Below, one piece after another: positions 27,629 to 38,926 of a stretch of DNA of 64,000 nucleotides (positions within the stretch are counted from its first letter, which is position 1; the number at the start of each line of letters is the position of its first letter). Location of the stretch: contig JAAONU010000016.1 of assembly GCA_012932295.1 (NCBI GenBank), positions 35,867,241-35,931,240 of the forward strand. The letters are read 5' to 3'. The notes below the pieces were generated by a model. That model worked only from the letters and a program-made list of their open reading frames with translations. It was not told the origin of the DNA and ran no database searches. The DNA comes from Cyclina sinensis (lineage: Eukaryota > Mollusca > Bivalvia > Venerida > Veneridae). A program made the translations under genes and the position numbers.

Positions 27629-30600
27629 TTATTTAGCCCAGCCTGTAATACTGCTCTGTCTGTTTTGAGGTGTTCTTCGAGACTGAAATTCTTCCATCCA
27701 TGCCTCAAATATCACCTCCATCTTCTGACGACTGTGTATATTACCGTTGTTCACTGTGGGAAGGATCTTCACAGGTTTAGTGAACTGTACAAATCTCTTT
27801 AATTCCAGGAAACTTGAGTGCTCACTGTATGGAATACCTGGAATCAGAAATACTTTCACATAAGAAGCATATACTAGTCCAAATACTCAATTGTTTTATT
27901 CTCTTTCACAATAGAAAGTTTAATTAGTGAAGCATGCTGACAACCTGAAATCATCCTCAAAGCACTAGGAACAGTTTAACTACAGTGTTCACTTGCAGAA
28001 ATACATGGGCCTGATGAAGGTAAAGGATTTTTCAACTTCTACTCATTTACAACCAGTAATAAAATACCAAACAAATACAAACCATATATTTTGATGTTGT
28101 CTTTGTTCAGCTTGGGTTTTATATGATATAATGATAAGGTTTTCTTGCTATATGACCAGCCTGTGGGTTCAATACCTAACACACTGTTGTATCTCTTGCC
28201 ATTCAACAACAAGTGCTCCTGAAGCCCCTAAAATAACAAGAAATTCCTTTAAAGTTGGAATAATAGAAATGCTAACTACCTACTTTTCTTCTAATTGGTT
28301 ACAAATTAATTCACCTTTGTAGAAAAACATACATGAGCTGAAGTCAAGCACAGTAATATCAAGGTCGCAATAATAACTTTCTGAGACAATATTTGAAAGG
28401 AATAAAATATTTCATATACTAGTATAATTTTCTCATAGCGAAAGTTTCACTGCTTCAGAAGTGTATGACATCTCTAAATGACCACATCTCTACCTGGAAA
28501 TTGATTTTATTCATGGGTACAACATGTAGACAGGAGTCCTCCCACTTTAGACTGACACGCCGTTTTAGTTTCTCATCTTCCATACAGTCTAGTATAGTCT
28601 TCTTATCTCTGGTTACACAGATCTTACAATCCAACTCTTCAGCAATGGCTGCAATTGTAGAAGCAAAGCTGGAGACATATACAAATAGGACATAGTTAAT
28701 ATTGTGACAAAACTGCTCGTCTCTAAAATATATCTAGCTTCTTATTGGGGAAATAAAATTAAGTAATATATTGATAAATGTGTCAAAAGTCACTTAAATT
28801 TCATCCTTTTTACTGCAATCAGTTTTCAATTACTGAATGATATATAAATGAGACAAAACTCCTGATACGGCTCTAAATGCAGTCGTAAATTATCATGGTT
28901 GATTGCAAAGCTTCAAATTGTAATTTTTGTTTTGTCAACTGACCTAAGTATTGAGGCCAGTCGGAATAGTTACTTAATCATAGTTGTATGTTCATAAAAG
29001 TAACTTGATTGTTGTAATAGGAAAATCCCCATAGCTACTGCGACAGATTATATCATTCTTCTGATAAGTAAAACGTTAGTTCAACTTTAAAGGTTGCTGA
29101 CCTGTAAATATCCTCTCTTTGCCTATTGAATAGCTGCCACATACAATCAGGGTCTTTGGGTTGCTTGTTAAAGCATCTAAAGCAAGCTTCACGGTGAACT
29201 TGATCACTTCCTCTTGTGGAGGAAAATCATACTGTGGATCACAATACCTGAAAAAGAATTAAGGTACTAGTATAACATTTTCATTAGCACATAAGCCATT
29301 TTGTCTTCCATAATTTGCGTTGATCCACAAAATGATACTTATTACACAAAGCACATATGCAATGTGAGTTTATGATGTAATTTTCTTTACGAAATTTCTA
29401 ATCCTTCTAGGAAATTTTACACCGACTTTCATTACATGCACAAATAGTGTTGTAAAACTCGATTGAAATAAAAATCATTTATCGAATGGAATCTGAGAGA
29501 GCATTTCGATTTTCTATCAGAAAAAGATCAAAATGATACAAGCATCGATAAACTGGAAACACTTTCAGAAGTCTTGCACACTTATATGCTAATAGGTCAG
29601 TACAATCACAACAGATGCTGTTTGCATGCATGATAAAACAAATCAAATAGAACTGAATCACTTATTTATCCAGATATTTAATGTTTTGTTATAAAGTCAA
29701 ATGTAATACTGTTAAAACCAATTCTCACAGCGAGTAACTTCCCTTCCCACTTGGCAACACTGATTCAAGATTGGAAATGAAAATCGACTGTTGCTTACAT
29801 ACCACAGCTGCCGATGATTATTCAATTCAACTCGATTATTGTTACATCACTATGCACAAGTAAACTGACATATGCAATTTTTTCACAGAATCTGCTGACC
29901 ACGCTTTGAAAAATCAAGTAAATTCAACAAAGCATACACTTCAGAGTAAAATCTACCAAAACTTTTAATTTACTAACGTTGTATCTAAATAAAGTGTGTG
30001 TATCCTTAAACTTTGTAACTGTGGGTATAACTCCATGGCCTGACATGCCCTGAAATCTCCAGTGTGGAGGAACACGTTTCCTGACTTCAATTTGAAGAGT
30101 ATCAAAACTGCTCCAGGACAACTGAAATAGAAGGTTATTTGATAATCTATATTCATTCTTTCTCTTTAATTCTTTAAATAAAAGGAACTGAATTTTATAT
30201 ATTTTTCTTTTATTTCTATTAACCCAGTACTATTCTTATGAAAGGCAAAAATACATCAATGGAAAACGGACAAACTTATGAATGTCTCATGTTTAACTGA
30301 TTGTCAGAGATGTCTTTGTGATTAAATAGAAAGTGACTATCATTAAACAATATCTCAATTTATTTTTTATCCATGTAACTTACTGATTGGCTTCTAAGAA
30401 AGTGATTTCCACATTTTCAAGCACTGTAGGTGTGTTTAGAGGAAGAGTGTGTATATACTGTGAGTCCACCCCAATCTTCTTCTTCACAAGGTTACCAGTA
30501 ATCTGTATACATACAGAGGAAATTTGTGAGGCAATATTTTATAGCTGACAAAGCTTACTCAGGATAACCCCGCTTACTGCAACAGGCTTCTGAAAACAAA

Positions 30601-33600
30601 ATCTGGCTACCAAGACATTATAACTGTACAAAAAGACTGAGGTACAAATGAAGGAAATAGGTATGAAGGAATGCACTAATCATGAACAATTTTTGTATTG
30701 GCTTTAACACTGATAACAGACAGAATGTTCAGCAAAGATTTGGACAGCAATATCAAACTGCAGCAAAACATGTCTACACTCAATGTTAGAACAGTTATTT
30801 TTAAGCAATACACTATACTACATCATTGTACAAAATGGGTTTTTGGACAAAAAAAAAAAAGAAATGATATGTACCCAATACAATAAGATGCATGCATACA
30901 ATTAACAATCATAACAGTAGTTAATGGATAAAATTTTATAATCAATCAATCATTTCTGACAACCTACCTTGCTACAGTAGATTGGGTTCTTGAAGTGCTT
31001 GTTCAATCCCATATAATGATCATAGTGGAAATGAGACAGAATGTAGATTCTACAATCTGGTATGTTACCATAGCGGAATGCATCAACTGTCATACACGTC
31101 TCTGTAAGTAAAAACAATGTCAAATTAAATACTAGTACACATGTACATGAGGCATGACATAACTATACAGGATCATGTATTTTAACAACAAAATACAGAA
31201 AATAATGCTATACTTTTTTCGATAACCACCATTTTTATATGCATATATAAAGTAGCAGTTCACTAAATGAACTTACAGATACCAGTATAAGATGATTCCT
31301 GCCATTCCTTAAAAAATGTACAAATTGATGTTATAGTCATGTCGACTTTTCTTAGAAAACAGTCAGTACCTGGAATTTTCTTGTAAAATGGACATTTTCT
31401 CTTTACTGCCTTTTCGCTGGTGTCATCAGATGCCTCTGTACTTGTAGAGGCCCTTGATCCTCTCCCATTTCCTTGACTTCCCTGATTAAACTTTTCTGTC
31501 TGTTTCTTGGAAGAACTTTGAATCTTTTCACCAGATTTCCGCATAAGAAAATCATTCACTGATGTTTTTGCCAGACTGTTTCCCTGTTTTGGGTCACCAC
31601 TTAAAGCAGCATTATTTTTGGCACTTTTACTGTACAATAATCTACTACTTGCCATCAGGATATCTGAAGCACTCTTCTGTATTTGTACAATAGCTTTAAT
31701 TTCTTTATCCGATGTTTCTACACTATTAACAGAATTTTTCTGGGAGAAACAATTACCACAGGAACTGTCATTACTAATAGAGTTGGCAGAGTGTGGATCA
31801 TCATTAGCCTCATTGTCTTCTATGATGAAGCCTCCTCCCATGTTTGCATAGGTATTTTGAGACAAAGTGCAAACATTTTCTATGTCAAGGTGAAGTGAAC
31901 AATTGGAATTGTTAAAACTATGACATGTACATGTATTTTGACAGTTACAAGTTTTCCTGTTCTGGCTTCCGACCTCCTGACTGTGTTGAGAACTAATATC
32001 CCTCTGATTTGGATGGGAACAAATCTGGAACTGGTTGTGCAGAAGCCCAGTTTTGACTGGACACTGCTTAGAATATGACTGACATGTAGTTACTTTAGAA
32101 CCAGTCTGACTTTGCTGAGAAGATTTCTGACTATGAACACATGCTTGATTTACATTTTCCCCAGAAGTTTTGTTGTTATTATTGCAGTTATTCTGTGACT
32201 GAAACCCATCACATGAGCATCTTCCACAAGAATCTGAACTCAGAGAACTCTGTGAAGCCATACAAAGCCTACAAGATGTGGCCTGTGAACTAGAGACTGA
32301 ACAAGCACTGGGGCATCTACAAGAACCAGTACCATTATCACAAATATCTTTTGCTGACGTGCAGCTTCTTACAGAACAAGTTGCAATTCTGTTGCAGCAA
32401 GATCTGCTGTTCTGTGAGTTTACACACTGAGAGACATTAGCACTAGAAATGTCATTCAAACCATTCACTTTGTGAACATAATCACCCCACCCATTATGTT
32501 CTTCAGTACACTTATCACAACATTTTGACAGCCTACCTATTTTATTAAATCTTTCACAATCTCCACTACTTTCACTGTCTGTATGAATGGAAATTTGTTC
32601 GGCTTTCAGTCCCTTTGGTTTAAAGAATGAGGCCACAGACTTCTGACCCTTATCAGCACAGGTTTCTTTATTTACTTTTTCTTGTTTAGGAACGTTTTTT
32701 CCTAGTCTTCTCTTTACAGGGGTTTTTGGCCTTTTTTCAATCTTTGGCTTCTTTGAAACATGTTCAGTCTTTCCTATCTCTTGCTTTAAAGGTGACTCAG
32801 TTTTTAACTTTGCCAAGCCTGATCTGCAAGAAGCTATTCCTATATTTAAACCCTCATCTTCACTTGGCTGGCATTCATGTTTTATAGGTGAAGGAATATT
32901 ACAACTCTTTAGTCTGTCTGATGTCTTCTTTTGAACTGAACTTGCTTTCCTGTCTGAAATAACTTTATTTCTTATACATGGTGCCTTTCTACTGATCTCT
33001 TTAAGACCATCTTCTTCCGAAGGTTCATCATTCTTTGTTTCTTGTTCATTACGATGTTCTTTACTTTCAAAATGTAATGAATCATTATCACTCACTGACT
33101 TGTCATATCTATGAGCATTCTCTAACATTTTAGAAGCAAAGAAACCTCGTTTTGGATTTTTCTGTTTATCCTCACTTACTGTCCAACTATTCTTCCATGT
33201 TTGATTCTTTATGGTCTTTTCACTACCTGGCATTTGTTTACCTGAGTCTTCACCAAGTTTTTTCTTCATATTTGCAGGTTTGTTAATTTTATCAGTTTCT
33301 GTAGCAACAGCTTTACTGAAATCTTTACAAGGAGTTTTCATAGCTTCTTCATACATCTGGGCACCACTTTTGTGTAAAGTTCCCTTTACATCTTGTGATT
33401 TCTGCATATTTTTCAGTTCAAAGGATGGTTGAGTCAGTGTTGTCTTTAGTATCTCCCAGTCACTATTGGAGTCTGAGTCTGGAGTTGTCGCCAGAGTTTC
33501 TCTAAGACCTGAAACAGCACTTGGTTTCTTTGGACTCTGTGTTAGTAATCTTAACATAGGATCATCACTATCATCATCATTGGCATCGTTCCCTACATCA

Positions 33601-36600
33601 CATTCATCACTTCCTTTCCAGTCTGATTCTGATCTCTTCTTTATATAATGAGAGTTTTTGGCATCAGTAGCGTCAGTATCACTGTCTTCAGTAGCCGTGG
33701 CATTATCAGGATTTAGAGCATCATGAATCATATCAGACAAACTTCTTGTGTCATCCACTAAATCATTTATATCATCAACACTGCCCTGGCTGTTATCTGA
33801 AATATCTATAGTTTCAATTCTTGTTAAGCCAGCTGACATATCTGCCATTTCTCCATCACTTTTTAGCTCAGGTAAATCATCATCTACCTGTGAATTTAAG
33901 AACATGTTTTCAACCCAACTACTGCTTTCAGCTACATGTTTATCTGACTGTTTTCCATTCTTACTGCAACTGACTAAATAATTTTCATTCTTATCTGAAG
34001 CTTTTTCTATGCCACTTTTCTTGGTTGACACAGACCCTTGTCTAGTAAAATTACAGTGTTTTTCTTCTGTTTTCCGTGATTTTTTAGCCTTCATTACATT
34101 GAATTTACCAAAGTCTTTCTTAGCATGAACAGTTGCTCCTAAGTTTTTGCAATGATCGTTTTGTTCTCCGTCAATTTCATCCCCCTGACTATGTAAACTG
34201 TCATCCAGTAAGTTGTCATTTGAGCGTTGAGAGAAGCTGGAATCTTGACTTGAGTCTAAAACAATAACACATTCAGCACTGCTCCCTGGTACAACTAGCC
34301 TTGTATCATAGCTTGTTTTGTCAAAACTTAACTTTGTTTTAGCACTGTCTACATCACCTGCAAAGACATTATATGAAGTCTTTTAGAATTCTTTTACATA
34401 GTGGTTTAATTTTCATTAAGAAGACTGCATTAACCCATTTGCTTTTTTTAGTTTGCTTTTCAGATAAAGTTTAATAAGGATCTGATGATACTTAAAAAAA
34501 ACAACAAAAAAAAACTTTTAAATGACCTTTTTTTCTACCATGGAACAAACATATCACAAACTCTGATTTATTCATCATTTTCTGATGACATAAACTGCAG
34601 TCTGCAGACTTTTCAAATACTAGTTTTTAAATGACAAATTACCATGCTTGTGCATATATTTTACGACAGAAACCAGTACCTTTGTCTCGCAGCTCATTAG
34701 TTTCATTTTTCCTTCTTGATCTTGCTAGGCTTGTGTGACGAAACTTCTTATAATGACTTGCAATCTCACTGTGACAATCCAGCCCTGCTAGACATTCTGT
34801 AGTGTTATTAAAAAAAAATAGATGTTAATCACTTTTTCATTGGCACCCCTGAAACTGAATTATAGCAATATACTGAATTATGGCAATATCATTCACATAT
34901 AGTTAAATTGAGATGATTTTTTATTCTGGACAATTGTATTTATTCGAAATAATATAACTTGTCAATTAAAAAAATAACTAAGTATTAATTTCCAATTTAA
35001 TGTATGATGCCAAAAGGGATAATTTGTTTATTTTCATGCAACGGTTCAAAACAAGACAATGTAGACTTTTATCATCAATTAGCTCTTAGCACTTGTAAAA
35101 CTGTCACTTACCATTTTTACTGGAGTATGGTACATCTAAACATTGGTCAACATGCCAGCTGGGGGTTTCTATTACACTCAGCAAAGAAAAGGGCATCTGG
35201 CAGACTGGACACCTCCCTGTTCTATCAACAGCTTTTTTAGCATTTGGTGTATGTTCTGTTTTTATCTCTACTTTCACTTTGGTCTTAGTACGTTTCAGCT
35301 GCTTTTGTGCTTTTTGACTATTTTCAAGTCCCGTAACTCCTGCTTTTGCATTGTGTTGACTCCGAGATACTCTACGCTGAGATTTTAAGGTAGGTTTTGC
35401 CTGATCATTGTGAGGTTTCTCCCTTCTGGTTCTTTGTGAGGACACATTATCCTGAATGAAAACATAAATAAAACTATAGGTAAATTAGATATGAATTTCA
35501 CAAAATATACCTTTAACACAACCCTTTTACCTATGTTGCATGGTGTAGCTGTAGAGCACTATAACTCTATTACAGGGGTCACAGTTTTAAATTCAGTCAG
35601 CAGAGTACATATTAACCCTGCCTGTGAATGTAATGGTTGTTACTCTAGGAAAAATTCTTTAATTTCAATTCCCATAAGTTGCAAGAACATCAACAACCAA
35701 TGTCTTGTTTAAGATAATGGTTGCATGTATAATAAACCTTCTGTCAGTGATAAAGGAGTTAAAGGACATGTTCACTTGATGTGTGTATTTATAAAATAAG
35801 ATTGCTAATTCTTACCAAGATTAAACAATAGTTTCTTTGGAGCATGCAAGATTTCACCTGCTCATTTCGCTATTTACAAAATGGCAGTTGTTTTAACTCT
35901 GAGCTTGTTCTGCAAAACAGGTAGCCCAAATAACTGTAATCAAAAAGTTGAAGCTCATGCAAATTTTTTTATTAATGGTCGATTTCCGCCTTCAGAGGCA
36001 GCATCCTGCCTGAAGTCACAATAAATATTGAGGCTAGCAAAACAGGCAAATGCCCAACTCTTCTCTTACAAACACCCAGCATGCACCTTGCCCATTATAC
36101 TCATTTGATGTGTGAGGCAGTAATCATCTAGATGGATGGATGGATGGATGGATAGATATCTAAAGCGACTGACTCACAAAATTTTGCTGAAATTTTTTAT
36201 TCTATCAAATTTAAGAGGATTTAATATACTATGGAAAAAATATGATATTATGCTTCTATATATATACTCCATGAAAACTGAAAAAAAAAAGTTTTGACTT
36301 AACCAGGATTCGAACCCACAAGCTTTCGGTCAGTAAAATATAGAGCGACGACTTAGACCACTGTGCCACAGCCTCTAGTTTTTAAATTGCCTAAAAATTA
36401 ATCTTATAACTAAAGTATCTACCTCGTGACTAACGGGGTAAATTTTTTACCGATAAAAGAGTGTAAAACTTTATATTTTGATGTTTTTCTGTAACATAAA
36501 CTGAGTCAGTAACTTAGTTTAAATATGTTCTTCACGATTACAGCAAGAATTTTGATATGTATAAACATTTTCTTTCTATCGTCGTCTGTGAGTCAGTCGC

Positions 36601-38063
36601 TTTAATGTTGTAATTTTTAAAGCCATATTTTTAGTGTCACAGTCAATGAACCAGTTCCGGTCCACTTTGATTTTTCATCTGCATGCGACTTGGAAGTTGA
36701 ATTTCTGGAAAATGTTACAGTATATTTTATAAGAACAAATCGTTACTTCTTATTTTTGGACCACTTCAAGTTAAATATGATTTAAAGAAGAATGTACATT
36801 TCGCTGGAATTCAATGAACAAAAACAGACCAGTTCGGTGACCTTTGAACCAGTTTAGAACACAGCGCCACCTATGATATTGTTTTTAACCTTGGTTATTG
36901 TGGGTTGTCTCAAAATACTATTAAACTGCCAACAACTTTGTTTGCAGCAATTTAGTCATGTCTGTCATGTTTGGGCTATTTAAATACCACTAAGAGTTGA
37001 ATTTCTCATTCAAACCAACAAATGATGATAAACGAAAAAACTATAAAACAAATATACACTTACTGACTTAAACAGTCTACTGAGTTTTTTTTTTATTTCT
37101 TGAATAAAAGTACAATGCAACATGTATAACATAAACTTCCTATCAAAAGAAAGTCTGCTGTTAAAAAAACGACCCCCAAATAATTGAAGTTGGTGAACCG
37201 GAAGTGGTCATGCCTATAACCACGTATGAAACTTGATTTCTAACTTATTTGGAATTGTCAACATGAAACAGTAATTTCTATCGTTAAAATAAATACTTTT
37301 ACGGATATCAAAACCAAATTTATTTATAATGCATACATTTTCAAGCAATTGTTTCGACTGATTTAATCTCACGCATTACTGCGCTCTATTTTTATGAATG
37401 CTTGTTGCAAATATTCAAGCGTCAAGTGACTTTGAATGTTACGTCGCATCGGAAAATATTTTACGGGGAAAAGATCATACTTCATAACCATACCAAAATC
37501 TTGCCGACTTTTGCAAAAATCTTTCCAAAATTATCACAAAAATAACATGAAATGGACCGGAACTAGTCCCGGTCCGGAACTGTTTCATCTCCTGTATACA
37601 CTTTTAATTACAGCGTTTTTTCCCCTTCATTTTTGCTGTTTTTCACAGGTATAATTGAAACAAGTTTTCAGCATTATTATCTCTATTTTACCTGGTCCAT
37701 CTCCAGCTTAAGGTATCTTGACTTGCATTCCATATTTGCAGGGCATTTGCAGCAACCAAATGCCAAAATACCCCAAATATTTGGAACCTTTGAAAAACCA
37801 AGCAATTATTTTTGCATGCCATTTACTGCATGGTGACACAAACGACTGAAAGGCAGTTCTTTTTAAGATTAAATAGTTTCTTGATCCACTTCGTTAGTTA
37901 GATTTTGCTGACATTGCTAAAAAACTCGAGAACTGCTTAGATAACATGTCGCGAAAACTAATGACAAAATATTTACCTGAATTTTTTTCCCTTTCTGCGT
38001 TTGAGAACGATAATCCCAAATGTCATCTTCTTCGTCGCTACTTATGCGCTCATATCTGGGCAT
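27629..38063 (-). CDS. DCLRE1A: DNA cross-link repair 1A / SNM1A 5'-exonuclease, 11 exons, 1527 aa
   Basis: Exons in transcript order: 38063-37977, 35451-35112, 34796-34680, 34357-31370, 31101-30968, 30502-30384, 30121-29978, 29247-29102, 28648-28494, 28227-28083, 27837-27629; all phases join. SNM1A trims DNA past interstrand cross-links. A UBZ4 ubiquitin-binding finger is C110-C113-H129-C133. A PIP box, QKSVASFF, lies near 753-760. Exon 4 encodes a long disordered region with a Cys/Ser/Asn-rich part (about 800-1010). The nuclease starts with CPFYKKIP, then HFHYDH (1201-1206), NHCPGA (His1262), HTGDF (Asp1284), LYLDTTYCDP, and ends with the beta-CASP motif YSEHSSF. Human SNM1A is about 1040 residues, so this one is longer in the N-terminal half. 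The exon 9 acceptor (28649) was chosen because it gives FTAIAEEL, matching the family. Very confident of identity. Confidence 0.95.
36131..36155. repeat. (GATG)n microsatellite
   Basis: About six GATG units directly before the left end of the element at 36161. Confidence 0.85.
36161..36604 (-). mobile_element. TIR element with tRNA-like pol III boxes, copy 1
   Basis: Perfect 18-bp terminal inverted repeats TAAAGCGACTGACTCACA (36161-36178 and 36587-36604). On the minus strand it has an A-box-like TGGCACAGTGG (36358-36368) and a B-box-like GGTTCGAATCC (36306-36316). The sequence is not a functional tRNA: the stems do not fit and the element extends on both sides. Related copies are at 45841-46279 and 57471-58298. 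Confidence 0.82.
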
Positions 38064-38926
38064 TTTGGTCCTGCATAAGGTTCTAAAGTTAATCGACTCG
38101 GTTTTTAACCATTTTCTGAATTTCCCTCTATGTCGGAAGTGGTGTTAGTTTGGTTCCCAATTTCAAAGGCCCTATCAGCGTGAATTATAGAACCAGCAAT
38201 TGTTTTGATCGGGTGATGTGTCAACTCAATCGAGGTGGAAAATAATCAAGAATTTCCTGCATTTTATCCAAGCTGTAACGTCTGTATGTGATAGTTACTT
38301 TTATTTTGCATAAACATACACTGTGTGCCATCTTAACTTCACATTGTCATATCATGAATTTAGTGCAAATTGAAATGCCAAGGATACATTGGACAGGTTA
38401 GAAAAAAAAGTGATAGACCAAGTTCAGACTGTGGAACTCACTCCCCAGCACTTTCGCGACAAGGTGAATCTGAGACAGTTTCGGAGTCTGGTCAATGCAT
38501 GGAATGGACAGAGTTGCAGATGCCCCAGTTGTGCTTCAAATAGTTAATCCTACCTCAACACTGCTTGCACGTTGTTTGTTTTCAGTGTCTATTGGGTTAG
38601 TGAGTGACTGGTGCTAATCAGTTCATCTTCGGGTTTTAAACATAGTTGGGGTGCAGGAGTGTGGGGGAATTGCTAGCCTTTTAGGCCCCTTGGTCAAGCT
38701 TAGATCAGAATCTCCATCATACCCTCACCATTCTTAAATTACTGATGTATTGCTTTGTGGGACACCCTATCTTACTTTTAATACAGATTAGCACCAGTAC
38801 CTCAGATTTTATAGACCATGTGCTTTATTATTTCATGCTTGACACTTGATTTTATGCTTGATGCTTGATCTTATCAGTGTGCTTTTTATTTTTGCCTTTA
38901 GGTCATTTTGTGTAGCTTGCTTGTAT
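38064..38926. other. Intergenic stretch upstream of DCLRE1A
   Basis: Likely holds the DCLRE1A promoter. On the plus strand at about 38370-38547 there is a roughly 60-codon open segment ending in a Cys-rich CRCPSCASNS and a stop. It has higher GC than its surroundings. It may be a piece of another gene or of a first exon, but no family was recognised. Confidence 0.35.

Larger units (their letters stand above)
35452..37976. other. Intron 1 of DCLRE1A
   Basis: Contains the terminal-inverted-repeat element at 36161-36604 and a GATG microsatellite at 36131-36155. A few short open frames near 37430-37840 lack family likeness and splice context. Otherwise no features are seen. Confidence 0.6.

Noticed and set aside
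29479..30156. Minus-strand frame near 29924-30121 as a separate small gene
   Set aside because: It is an out-of-frame reading of DCLRE1A exon 7 plus intron; the correct frame gives NHCPGA and HTGDF.
31263..31369. Extension of SNM1A exon 4 to a donor at 31276
   Set aside because: That junction makes an in-frame stop with the next exon; ending at 31370 restores the CPFYKKIP to TVDAF joining expected for the family.
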